Origin: Dysidea avara
Taxonomy: Eukaryota; Porifera; Demospongiae; Dictyoceratida; Dysideidae
Reading direction: 5' to 3'
Length of the DNA: 64,000 nucleotides
NCBI RefSeq assembly: GCF_963678975.1
Contig: NC_089275.1
Coordinates: 26,783,977 to 26,847,976, forward strand
Part shown: positions 53,651-64,000 of the stretch, piece after piece
Numbering within the stretch: the stretch's first letter is position 1
Layout: each line of letters starts with the position of its first letter
The notes under the pieces: generated by a model
The model's database searches: none
What the model saw: only the letters and a program-made list of their open reading frames with translations
Told to the model about the DNA's origin: nothing
Position numbers and translations under genes: made by a program

Positions 53651-54608
53651 ACGCTGTCACGTACTACGTGATGATCAGCCTCGCGATCAGCCTGCTGTCA
53701 TCTTCCATGCGTTTTCTAGAGAGGGATTTAACATTGGGGTTTACGCCCACGCCCATGCAGCTGTCTTATTTACGAGGAAACTTACAGAGGAGCACTACCT
53801 TGACCAGATCATCACTACATGAAATCAAAAAACAACTAAGTTGTCTGCAGGGTGTGCAACTCATCGTGCCACTTTTTAATGAAATTTACTTGAGAAGAAA
53901 TTCCACAAGGCGCAGTTCTTTGAACTGATGTAGCCTCCCTTCAAATCATTAAGGCCACTATTTGGTGCTCCCGGGTGATTTTGATCAGAAAATTCCAAAT
54001 GTAGCTAGAGCGCAGGTGGGTGGGTCATTACCATTATCCATTACCTCAGTACTTGCCACTTATAGTTATTTTCATACCTCAATAACACTCTCCGGGACCT
54101 GATACTCTCTGCGTAATTAACTTAGCCAACTCAACATAGCTAGTTTGACAACTATCCTCTTTAGATATAGCTAATTATAGTCGTCCTTTGTCACTTGATC
54201 ACTTCCACTCGAAGATAAACTTTTAATTGTAAATTTCATTGCACCATTTTTTTCACATTCTCTTAGCTCAACTATGCGCAAGGTACTTAGCTACCTGCTG
54301 TACGAGCTACAGGTACTGTATGAGTGCAGTAATACTGAACTACACATACATCCTCAATACTAATTTGGTTAATCAGATATAATAATAATAGTGATTTTTT
54401 TGAAAGGGATGTCAAAAGCTAGGTAACTAATTAGGATGATGGGATGGACTAAAGTAAGATATACAGTTGCCGTATATGGAAGAAAATACTTGCTGAATGA
54501 AGTTTAGAACTCCAGAAGCTTTAACACTGATGGTTATAGATATTATGTGATGACCATTACATAGTAGCTAGCTACTTATAATGACTGAATCTATTTTGAA
54601 GTATGTAG

Positions 54609-55160
54609 TTAGCATATTTCACTTATAGTACATGCTTTACCATTTATCTTGTAGTCTGTAAATCTATAGCACTTGGTGATTGAGTACATCACAGTGCAAC
54701 GCACTTCTGTCTGGGCATCAAATTGCATCTGCCAAACTCCAGTCCATTTACCCAGATTGTCTAAATCATGTTGGAGATGAAAAGAGTCTTCCAAAGACTA
54801 AATAAATAATGCAGTCATTAGCAAATAGGCTGATACTTGAAATATGTTTCTGGATATTAGATCTGCATATAAAAGAAACATTAACAGATTTAGTACAGCT
54901 TCTTGTGGTACTCCAGACATTACTTGAACTAGATCAGATTCTTCTCCATCAGTAGTGTACGTTGAGCAAGTAAGCCAAGAAATCCACCACTGGAATGGCA
55001 AGGGAGTGGGTATAAAAATAAAATGATTATAGTTTGTTTCCAAAACAGTTTCTGACAAATGATGACTATGAAAATTTTCTAATGGAGGCCAGGTGGTAAT
55101 GGCCAAGTGCTTAAATTTCAGTGGTCTCATAGTGACTGGATGAGTTGTTAAACCTATCAA
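54609..55160 (-). pseudogene. Decayed LINE reverse transcriptase (copy 2)
   Basis: Duplicate of 47213-47764 with an identical translation. Same SGVPQ and DLDNLGKW landmarks. Broken between the two frames, so it is non-functional in both copies. Confidence 0.75.
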
Positions 55161-57059
55161 ATTCTATGAAATTAAATTTATGATTACTTTTCTGTGTTGA
55201 TCGTATTAAGGACAGAATCTAATGGACATGTTAATTCCAGTGTAGCAATGGACTAGCGAGTTCTATACAACAATATCAGGAGTTATATATTAGGATGGAA
55301 GTCGGGATGGTAGTTTGGGGTGCTTCACATGCCCTGGTGGTTATGTAAGTTAGCAAACACATGAATAAATCAAAAAACCTTAATAAGCGCAGTAGCTAGA
55401 ATAGAAATCATTTGTTTATGATGATAAGTGTCATGCTGCTGAATCAATGAAGCAGGGCAACCATTCAAGTCATGAATTGTTGTAGGTTGGGTGGAATCAC
55501 ATAAAAAGCACTTTGAATCACAATGTAATGGCCACCCCCAAAGGTTGACAGTAGTGGGTAGAATATCGGAGGCTGCTCATAAGAGATTCCAGGTCTTGCA
55601 GGAACTTTCTAATTAGCAGAATTACTAAACTTTGATTGGACAGAGAGTGTCTTCAAATGATCTTTGCAATGCAATGCATACTTAATCCAATGCATTAGCT
55701 GAGTTTTAGCTTTAAGATGCAGGGATCAAGCAGATGGTAAGGCATATAGCTGCTTCTAAACATTAGTTAATATGAAGTACTCATTATAGTTAATTTGCAA
55801 AGCAACATTCCCAAGATGTAGTTGCAGACCTCGAAGCCAGGGGTCAGAAGTAGCACTAGCACAGGACAACAGATTGAACTTTGTTTCCCTGCCAGGATAC
55901 TTAGGCAACAAACTCCTGGGTAGCTAGTGCAGTATAATTCTAGAAGTACGTACTGTGTGGAAACTTAAACCATTTCTTGAGGAGTAATGAATTCTAACTT
56001 TGAAATATATAGTCTGGCTTTAAACTGAATCTATATACAAACAAAATTGCAGAATAATTATAGATTATGTAGTTCCTATATAATATTCACCACAAATAGG
56101 AAGTATTTCAGTAAATCAGTCAAATGAGTAATTTTGCCACTTAATTGCAACCTTCTTAAAACTGGTTAATTATGCTACATGAGACAAAAAGGGTTTACTG
56201 TGGTTGATCGTAGATCCTCAGAACATCAGAAATCAAATAGCCCCAAAACCATAGGCTGTTTGAAGTAGTTCACTACGTAGCTACATATGTGTGCAGCTTG
56301 CAGAGTTTTTAATGTGTGTGTCCTCCTGCACATAGCTATTGTACCTATGGAGAGGCCAACCGTGCATGAATGCTGATGTGCAGGGACATAGTTATGTGTT
56401 ACATGGACTTGTGTCATTTTTTCAATGAATATTTTACATAGACTTACATCACTGTATAAATGAAGACAAAACCATAGGACTACTAATCACTATTTATTAT
56501 TTCCCTGTAGCTACCATACAGCTTCAGTAGGAAGAGAATGTATACAGACTTAATAGCCATAATAACTAGCTTTATGAATGTTACAGACAGTGGTAAGGAT
56601 ACCCTAATTATTACTAGTAATTACAGTCATGTGAGTTTGTAATATTTTACAAGTTTATTCTAAACAGTGTACTGGCAGTATAACAGTTTAATAACACAAT
56701 TAAGTTGAAAGCAGTGGAGAGACATAATCATGTTGAGAGATATATCTAGCCATACCCTGTGTACACTTTCTATGTTGGTAAGAGTTTATAATAATAATAA
56801 GCAGTAAGTTGAAAAGTGTCAAACAGGAGTACATTCAGAAAACATACCAGTAGAGCAAGTTAGAATATCAACACCTTATTTTGTACTATACTGTGCAAAG
56901 GTTTCCCTCCATATTCAACACTACTCATGATCAACAGTTCTCTGTCGCCAATAAGGTGTCAATTTGTTCAAAAGTCTATTTTTCAGTGTATTTATACAGA
57001 CTTTATCAGCAGTTTGACACTCTCTCTTACACTTGGTAGCTATCATACAGTATATGATA

Positions 57060-57320
57060 GTAACTGTATAGTAGGGACCACAAAGGAGTAGGCGTGGCCC
57101 ACGAAATAATATCACCCAAAAACCAGCCTCGATTTTCCATTACGACGATGAGGCAGTATTGGTAAGGTAAAACTAAGCCCAAACAAGCTTTCAGATCGAC
57201 CCGAAACGCTTTCAACAAGTTGCTACGGAATTTTAAAAAAAATTTATTCAACGGAATTTTCTACTGACTGACTGAGTAACTGACTGACTGATGCCTTCAG
57301 ACAAGCGTACCGCGATAACG
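57060..57320 (+). repeat. Dispersed repeat related to 22740-22985
   Basis: Shared order of blocks: TAGTAGGGA, GTGGCCCACGAAATAATATC, CACCCAAAAACC, TCAACAAGTTGCTAC, GGAATTTTCTACTGACTGAC, then TTCAGACAAGCGTACCGCGA. A similar 'GACTGAGTAACTG' block also occurs at about 1624. Confidence 0.7.
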
Positions 57321-57599
57321 GCTAAGGCTACGGGCTTGATTTTTTCACTGTTTGTAATTACATCATTGCATATCACTAAATTCTAACTAGCTTAACTACC
57401 AAACTAAGTACTTTAACTACAAAACTAGCTACCTTAACTACAAAACAACCTTAATTAATAACTTAGTTCAACAAGTCTATGCCATCTGTTCGGGGCGCCC
57501 CACTGTTCGACGTCGCTTCGGCCCGACAGGTGCCTTTTGGTGGGTATCACTCTTTTCACCCTATTTCATAACCCTACAGAACTTAGACAAAAAAAGGTG

Positions 57600-57715
57600 A
57601 ACCAAAAAGGCAAAAAAAAGTGTAGTCTTGAAGGGGGATCGAACCCAGGATCCTAGTGTGATGATCCAGTGTGCTACCAATTATGCTACCGCTGCTAGCT
57701 CCCTTGATTCCCTTC
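57600..57715 (-). repeat. tRNA-derived SINE-like sequence
   Basis: Minus strand: GGTAGCATAATTGGTAGCAC (A-box-like), 25 bp, then CTGGGTTCGATCCCCC (strong B box), followed by a T-rich tail. D- and T-stems do not pair fully and no good acceptor stem forms, so a pseudo-tRNA or SINE head is preferred over a working tRNA gene. Confidence 0.55.
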
Positions 57716-57807
57716 TTTTGTATCTTATAAATGTGACTAATGAAACAAGCTGTATATAGTAAGAAGAACCTAACCCTAAAGGTGAAGAAGAAACCAAAGC
57801 TGAACTC

Positions 57808-57990
57808 TAACCCGAACTCTAACCCTAACCCTAACGCTAACACTACTAGACGCTTCCCCTAAAGTCTACTACTCGTGACAACTACTGGACGCTTCCCCTA
57901 AAGTCTACTACTCGCGGCAACTACTGGACGCATCCCCTAAAGTTGACTACTCGCGGCAACTACTAGTTGCGTGCCCTAAAGTCGAAGAGA
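57808..57990 (+). repeat. Telomere-like CCCTAA units followed by a 39 bp tandem repeat
   Basis: 57808-57840 has imperfect CTAACC units (CTAACCCTAACCCTAACGCTAAC). From 57842, a 39 bp unit ACTACTAGACGCTTCCCCTA... repeats about 3.8 times with a few substitutions (TAGACGC, TGGACGC, TGGACGCA). Confidence 0.85.
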
Positions 57991-58029
57991 GAGAGCAACA
58001 ACTGCAGTAGGAAGTCTGGATGCTTTTGA

Positions 58030-58550
58030 GCTTAATATTACGTAAGGGTTATGAAAGGTGGTGAAAAGAGTAAAACTCGCCTTTTGGCACACCGCAGTAC
58101 GTGCAATGCATTCTTCGTGGACTTACCAGTGTCCTCCTTTGTGTCCCATTCATCTTTGCTGACAGGGAAAGGCTCGGGGAAAGGTGTCGATTTGGCGCGA
58201 GCACGTGATGGCTTCCCTTCGAAACGGAAATTGTCCGTATTTTTCATCGTGGCTATTTCGATTGCAGAGGTGCTTTTCAAACAGTTCTTGATTCGTACTA
58301 CTGTGTAACGGGTTGAACATAGCCTACAGCGAAGCGTAATGGATACTTCACTTTTTAGACGATGATTGGGGCGCGCGGCATGATTTCTTTCTTTTGGTGT
58401 GCGTGGATTGTAGAGGTGTTTTTCAAACAGTTCTTGATTCGAAATGCTGTGTAACAGATTGAACATAGCTGACAACGAAGCGTAATGGATACTTTACTTT
58501 TGAGACGATAATTGATATATCCGGGGCGCGCGGTGCCTTTTCAGATGCGT
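58030..58550 (-). repeat. Dispersed repeat with duplicated ~165 bp block and long minus-strand frame
   Basis: Two blocks containing TTTTCAAACAGTTCTTGATT, then TTGAACATAGC, GAAGCGTAATGGATACTT and GGGGCGCGCGG (about 58265-58378 and 58420-58530). A 145-codon minus frame crosses both blocks and shows the duplication in protein (CRLCSTRYTVVRIKNCLKST and MFNLLHSISNQELFEKHL are the two readings). Basic C-terminal half with many Lys/Pro. Related DNA at about 1730 and 62030 suggests a repeat family; coding is doubtful. Confidence 0.5.
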
Positions 58551-58600
58551 ATGCGTGGGTTCACCAATCATAATAAAATTATTTACAAAAAAAGTTAACA

Positions 58601-58903
58601 AACAAGTACACGAAAAAATTAGGAATTTTCAACTAGAGTAGGGACCATAGCACATCGATAAAAAGTACTGAAACAAGTTGGAGTAGTCCATGATATTAAA
58701 TCACTGTAAAACAATAAGAAGTGTTATATCTCTACTGTGCATTTCCGTTATGGTATCTTGAGCACAGTAGGGATATAACACTTCTTATTGTTTTACAGTG
58801 ATTTAATATCATGGACTATACTCCAACTTGTTTCAGTACTTTTTATCGATGTGCTATGGTCCCTACTCTAGTTGAAAATTCCTAATTTTTTCGTGTACTT
58901 GTT
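58601..58903. mobile_element. 303 bp near-perfect palindrome (hairpin MITE)
   Basis: Arms of about 140 bp from AACAAGTACACGAAAAAATT to its complement, with only a few mismatches or indels, around a ~21 bp loop (about 58740-58762, ATTTCCGTTATGGTATC). No coding capacity. Unrelated in sequence to the CAGCCAAGCTGTA hairpins. Host target duplication not resolved. Confidence 0.9.
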
Positions 58904-58959
58904 AGTCTAATATCACAGTGTTATGATAGAAGTAGGTATTGATATGGATGTTTTGTTAT

Positions 58960-59247
58960 ACAATGTTTCAGACGGTCAACTGTATCACAAATTTAGCTGT
59001 ATGCCATAGTACTGTCTTGATCCTTTCTGCCATCATTGATCTGCTGGTATATTGTGCTCATGCCTACATAATATCAACCCCTTCTTTGCACGCAAGGGCA
59101 TATCCTATGTCAGAATTAATCATCACCGTTATCATCGTATCTAATGAGCTTTTTGTAGTTTTTATAACTGCTGTAATTACACTGCATAGCTATCATTCTT
59201 CAACCATCAAAAACTTGCTCATGTGGTTAGAGCATTCCTTACCTTGA
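58960..59247 (+). CDS. Possible hydrophobic protein fragment (uncertain)
   Basis: Open frame of about 95 codons following an ACAATGTTTCAG acceptor-like site. The frame contains two hydrophobic stretches (STVLILSAIIDLLVYCAHAY; ELIITVIIVSNELFVVFITA) that could span a membrane, ending TGA at 59245-59247. Not recognised as any family. Could be a relic exon or chance; nearby 59270-59320 is a repeat shared with about 60440-60475. Confidence 0.22.
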   Translation, partial: TMFQTVNCITNLAVCHSTVLILSAIIDLLVYCAHAYIISTPSLHARAYPMSELIITVIIVSNELFVVFITAVITLHSYHSSTIKNLLMWLEHSLP

Positions 59248-59404
59248 GATCATTTTCAGTTGGACGCACCACTATGTGGCTGCATCTTTGAGAGGTAGGT
59301 GACAATTCTTCAGTCTTTCAAGATGCACATACCCACTTGTCTACAGTGTATCTGAATTCTGTAGATGTATCAGGTAATCAATTAATATTCCATACTCTAT
59401 TCAG

Positions 59405-59478
59405 CAACAACTGTTACAGCTGCTTTTAGACTGGCGCTTTTGCATGGGCTTCTTGTCATTGCTGGGCTGTGTAGCCAG
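59405..59478 (+). CDS. Exon-like stretch, unknown product (uncertain)
   Basis: 74 bp between ACTCTATTCAG and CCAG|GTAAGA, open in the frame reading TTVTAAFRLALLHGLLVIAG, hydrophobic. Good splice sites but no neighbouring exon could be linked, so this may be an isolated relic. Confidence 0.2.
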
Positions 59479-60577
59479 GTAAGATCTCCTTCCTTTCATG
59501 GTTTACCATGAACTTGATGATTACAATTATCATTCAGCACCTGCTCAAAGTTTTCTGTAAACCTCATAAATTTTTGTTCAAATCTTGGTTATGAGTATGC
59601 TCTTGGCACATCACAAGGATTACAGTAGCTACAGTAGCTATTTCAATGATAATGAGGGCTTACCTCCATTAAGTAAAACAGAAACCTGTGAATGTCTATT
59701 GTATTGTCCAGTGGTGTTGCTGGGAATAAGGCAATACAAACTAAACTGCAACTCTTATATATTTCAATGAATGATTCAGCATTGTCAACAAGGACAAGAT
59801 TGCAGCACTTAAGTCATTATTTGGAGGATAGTAAAGAGCGTTGTGAGCTGCCAGCTGTCTTTTTAGGAAAAGAGTTCATTATCCCATGAAAAATATCTGG
59901 ATAAGATTTCCACAACTTTAACTTCCTACAAGGCTTCTACTGTATGCTTCACTGATAAAGTATCATCTTGTAGCACAATTGAGCATGCCTATATAAAGCT
60001 ATACTTTCATAATCTTTGGACACCTGGCCTCTTTGGACATGCATTTCTCTACTTATCAAGATGGCCTCTCAGGACTCAGAATGAGCTTCCTGTGGAATTT
60101 TGGGTTTCTTACTGGTAATGCAATAAGTCATGGAGCAGGGCAGCAGATGATTTTAGCTGAGTTATAGTTGTTGGGCTTCTTTCTGATTCCTAACAACTGT
60201 GGATCATTCCTTCTTCCAGTTTTTTTTTTTGATAGCTGATATGCTTCCTCGTAAAGACATATTGCATCTTTTTTTATAATATTACCATCACCTCTGTATC
60301 TAATGAACCACTGGTGGTTAATCATGATGTAAGAAATACCTTTGAGCATTACTGCTAGCTATGCTACTAAAGATTAATGTCATTGTTGTCAGCCAGTTCT
60401 AAACATTAATAATAGTGAATAGCTAGTAGTTATGTGGATGCACCTTTGAGGGATAGGTGACAATTCTATACTTCATCAAAGTGCACTGCTTGTGTGTTTG
60501 TATTCTGTATATATAGACCCTGGCCCTACAACCTGTTCAAAAATGTTGTAAAAGTTGCAGAAAGGAGAAAAATCCAT

Positions 60578-61226
60578 AATTGTGACTGGATCTACGAAAA
60601 CCGTTCTTATCGCCCAAGTTAGGAAGTTTGATTTTTTCACACAAACACAAAGCTTAATGAATGCACTATCAAGTTTCACTGCCACAGTCGACCAGAGTAA
60701 AGTAGTCTGCTTTTGCTGGCTGCTTTTTTAGAGCACAGTGGCGAGCCGGCCGTACGAGTGGTCTGGGGTCTTGATGGAGCCCTGGCCAACCAGGAGATGG
60801 CTGTGTGTGGCTGTATAGCTCCGTGGTGTTGGACAATGACCTGTGCTGTAAATTTCCTTTCATTTTAGCCAATTCTGAGCCCTGAATGACCTATAACTTG
60901 GCCTAATTCGTCCCAGCACGTTTCTTTTTCAATTTCTGAACATCATCTTGCCCGCCTTCCAGCCCCCCCCCCCTCACCCTTCTGGAGCTCACCTGATACA
61001 GACAACCTCGGTTTAAAAAACTATCTGAAATGGCGGGAAACTTAGCTGTTGACTACTTCTTCAGTGGATGATCAGGAAGGTAAGAAATTGTTGTGAAACG
61101 TGTGAAAATTTGGTATGCGTAGCTACCACCATTGGCTAGCTACAACACACTGAATATTTAAAACCGACGTTTCTCGATACTTTTAAGTGGGCGATAAGAC
61201 CGGTTTCCCCAGAGACAGTCACAATT
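60578..61226. mobile_element. ~650 bp inverted-terminal-repeat element
   Basis: Left AATTGTGACTGGATCTACGA...CTTATCGCCC (to about 60615) and right GGGCGATAAGACCGG...CAGTCACAATT (61190-61226) are inverted repeats. It is inserted in a LINE/SINE-type tail sequence: the host block GGAGAAAAATCCAT resumes in the related repeat at 63790. The interior has a GC-richer part (60700-60800) and a 67-codon minus frame of unknown meaning. Confidence 0.65.
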
Positions 61227-62068
61227 AAGCTTTGGCAGCCTTGCCAACAGATTTACACTCAGACATTTTCTCGGTGTAAATTTCATGTATTTACATCCAT
61301 GACTTTCTTAAAGTAATCCTTGTGGAATATTACTCATTAAGCTTTTGTGCTGTAGGTCTGCAGGACGCCTATGTAGTTCTACAGCCGTGCACAAGAATGA
61401 ATATTTAATTGTCTTCTTGGGTGCGGGCCACTACTTTAGTGAGCTTCTTGGAGCTGTGTAGACATAGCCTTCTTTCTATTTCCAACAAGAACTCAGTTAC
61501 AATATTATTCTCAATGAAGCTGCTGTAAAACTTTCTGAGTCTATTCTCACACTACAGTAAAGCAGACACCTGCTGATTATGTATAACTTGAACATAACCA
61601 GTGCCTATAGCATCATTAACATAATATTATTGCATAACAAGCAGAATAATTGTGTGAAAATCTATGTGCTTTTTTTTTACTTGTAAAATGCATGTTACAG
61701 AAACAGTTAAATGTTCATCATATGAAATCATGAAGGTTTGTGTAATCTCCAAAAAAAAAAACAATAATAAAAATCAGCTTCACAATACCTTTCATGTTGC
61801 CTTGGCAATATTGATTGGTCAAGTATAATCAAGCATTAAAGTGCCTTCAGTAAGTTGATACAATTATTTTAGTTTAGTGGAATAACTGACTAATTACACA
61901 CGCCTTCCATCCAGTCTATCTCAATAACAACAAGGCTACTGTATTGATTTTTCACTGTTATATAATAATTATGTCACTACAACCTGATGGATGCCTTTTG
62001 GTATACCATGCTATGTACTATGTGCACTTCATGGATTTACTTTTGTCCTTGTTTGCGTCCCATTTTCT
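61020..62068. other. No gene recognised
   Basis: A short ATG frame at 61029 (MAGNLAVDYFFSG) near a possible donor (GGAAG|GTAAGA at 61079) could be a first exon but has no continuation I can support. The rest is AT-rich. 61980-62250 is a diverged copy of the repeat at about 1730-2110. Confidence 0.35.
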
Positions 62069-62299
62069 TCACACTGCCAGTAAGTGTATTGATCTTTTTA
62101 GTAAGTAGTAGTATTGTTGATTTCTGGATAAAATTTGAACCCAGCTCAAAAATAAATACATAATCAAATTATAGGAATTATACAAACTAGCAGAGATCAT
62201 TACAATAAAAAGGTGCTTAAACAAGAGGGCCATCACTTGAAGTGCAAGTTTAATTCCTATGTGCTTTATCCCATATACAGTAATTGTCAATAAACCAAC

Positions 62300-63670
62300 A
62301 TGGCTAAATTAGGGATTAACCACTACCACTTCAGATGACGGTCCCCTTATTCAGGCATTTCCAGCTACCTTGTGGATTTCTCAATTCTTACACTTAATTC
62401 AAAACTTTTTTGCAACAGTTTACCATTAGTGAATTTCTTTAAGAACTGAAAGGATAGTGCTATATATATGCATGAAGCTACACAAATCATTGTACAACAA
62501 AATGCATGTCCATGGGCCGAAGCAGTCAGTTTCTCAACTATGTTACACAGCCCTACACAGGGAATGATACTGTATGTGAAGCAGGTTTTTTAAATGTTGG
62601 AGGCATGGTGCAGTATTTACAGATGATTTTCAAATGAAGCTATCAGTGTGCTATACAGTACCATGATTTGACCCATTACTATAGAGCAGTTCAGTAACTG
62701 GTTGTTTTATTAGATTATATTGATGAGATATTTCACAAAGCAGCAATTCCCAAACAGTTGTTCACAAGCATGAAAGTTCTCATTTATTCAGAAGGTACAT
62801 ATATATGAAAAGTATTGGCACTAAGATATAGCATTTATTGTAGTGAGAAACAGCTTAGAAAAAAAAATTGGAGCGACAAAAGGAGCATTTGCAGCTAGTT
62901 TGTTCACATACATAGCAGAGAAAGGAGACTATGTCTGGCTACATAACAACAACGTACTTTAAGGAGATGGGCTTATTATCCACTGAACAATTTTTGTTGT
63001 CAACATGAACTAGACAATACCACTAAAAAGTTTGCAGGGATCCATAACTTGAAGAATAGCAATTTCCCAATCCTTATCTTATTGTTTAGACAACTATAAG
63101 TGAATTTAAATTGCCATGGAACTTGAATCATCTGACATGAGAAAGTGATAAAAACCATTGTGAAATCAATGTATATTACAACTGTAGCTGCCTCTTAGTT
63201 AGGTATTATCCTTCTATGCAACATGATCAGATTGTATTAATATTTGGTCCCATTTTTGCTTTTAGCTAAAACAATGCAACTGTTGTCATAACTAGGTGAA
63301 ATCACAAGGCCTCTAGTGGCTTGAGCTTCACATACATAAGTACCTGCAGTTTACTACATATGTGGTTCTAAAATGACAGTACTTCACTTGTGAATGAGAG
63401 TCTTCCAGCTTGTACATGTCCATGTGTACAGCTATGTGACAGAGCAGCAAATAGCATAACTAAATAAAGTTATTCAAAAGACTTTTTTATTCCCCAGGTT
63501 CATCATACATTATCTGTTGCTACTGAGTAAACATCCAGCCAATAACTGTCCATTCTCCAACACCAGAGAAGGTATTATCTGGTGTACAAACATCAGTAGA
63601 ATGACAAGAAGTCTGTTGATGTTTATCCACTGATGTTATAGGGCAATTCAGACAAAACAGTCTTTTAGTA
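62300..63670. other. No feature seen
   Basis: AT-rich sequence without sustained frames, clear exons, long tandem repeats or inverted repeats that I could find. Confidence 0.4.
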
Positions 63671-63675
63671 TTTAT

Positions 63676-63900
63676 TTTATTATTTATTTATTAAGACCTT
63701 ACAACACAAGTGCTTAAGGTCTGTAGAACTCCTGGTCCTACAGCCTGTTTAAAGTTGTTACAGAAAGTATGTTTGAAAAGGTGGAGAAAGGAGAAAAATC
63801 CATGACTGGACCTGGGTAGCCTCAAACCTGCAGCCATCCGATTAATGCTTGAACGCTTACAGGAGTCTGCCAGGCAGTCAGGATGTCTTCTTCTTGTTAA
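63676..63900 (-). mobile_element. SINE-like element with LINE-like hairpin tail
   Basis: Minus strand: possible tRNA-like head (CTGCAGGTTTGAGGCTACCC), a body shared with 60516-60577 (TTTTTCTCCTTTCT), a stem AGACCTTA...TAAGGTCT (63693-63721) and a tail AATAAATAAATAATAAAA. A second partial element (GTTTTATTTATTAAGACTT) begins at about 63981 at the window edge. Confidence 0.6.
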
Positions 63901-64000
63901 TTTCAAGTATTTGTATCCATAGGAACCTTAGAGAGTGACTTTATTATCTCAAAGTACCCCAAGTCCAACCAAGTGGACATTGTTTTATTTATTAAGACTT

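Larger units (their letters stand above)
49178..56570. repeat. Tandem segmental duplication, copy 2
   Basis: Starts TATACCTGACAGCTTCC directly after copy 1 (direct, head-to-tail). It retains the empty sites of all five copy-1 insertions and has two of its own (50760-52341 and about 53160-53650). The shared boundary at the right end is at about 56560-56570 (TATACAGACTTA...). Confidence 0.92.

Noticed and set aside
57600..57715. Functional tRNA gene on the minus strand
   Set aside because: The B box is good, but the D-, T- and acceptor stems do not pair properly.
58038..58475. 145-codon minus frame as a gene
   Set aside because: It spans an internal DNA duplication in a dispersed repeat, and no domain is recognised; kept only as a repeat feature.

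Overview
The window looks like a metazoan nuclear genome, most plausibly a sponge (demosponge) or another early-branching invertebrate. The reasons are an AT-rich base composition with many TAGCTA tracts, spliceosomal GT-AG introns (several only 50-60 bp), an adhesion-type GPCR gene, and a dense load of hairpin MITEs, satellites, LINEs, SINE-like repeats and a BEL/Pao LTR element. No bacterial features are present. Species cannot be fixed from sequence alone.

Region 1 (1 to about 31,000, plus strand) is one large gene. I could follow 23 consecutive exons with matching splice phases (2,759 coding bases, stop codon at 30,909-30,911). It encodes the 3' part of an adhesion G-protein-coupled receptor: five near-identical EGF-like repeats, a HormR domain, a GAIN domain with a GPS cleavage motif (His-Leu-Thr), seven transmembrane helices, and a cytoplasmic tail with a PPxY motif. 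The 5' end (signal peptide, first exons) lies upstream of the window. One intron (5,444-20,127) is almost filled by a 13.2 kb giant inverted repeat. Its arms contain ~0.8 kb terminal units, oppositely oriented arrays of a ~30-31 bp satellite, and hairpin MITEs. Other introns hold a hAT-like element, a CAGTGG-ended element, a LINE 3' end and an ~870 bp GA-rich microsatellite.

Region 2 (32,531-56,570) is a direct tandem segmental duplication of an ancestral ~5.3 kb unit (copy 1 = 32,531-49,177; copy 2 = 49,178 to about 56,570). The copies differ mainly by later insertions, so each copy supplies the empty site for the other. Copy 1 gained a 528 bp hAT-type element, a LINE 3' end, a 5.8 kb degraded BEL/Pao retrotransposon (intact LTRs, broken gag-pol), a 3.6 kb foldback element and a 0.9 kb inverted-terminal-repeat element. 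Copy 2 gained a 1.6 kb 5'-truncated LINE and a minus-strand LINE fragment. Both copies carry the same decayed minus-strand LINE reverse-transcriptase remnant.

Region 3 (56,570-64,000) has no confidently recognised gene. It holds dispersed repeats, a tRNA-derived SINE-like sequence, a 39 bp tandem repeat beside short telomere-like CCCTAA units, a 303 bp near-perfect palindrome, a small inverted-repeat element, and two weak exon-like stretches (58,960-59,478).
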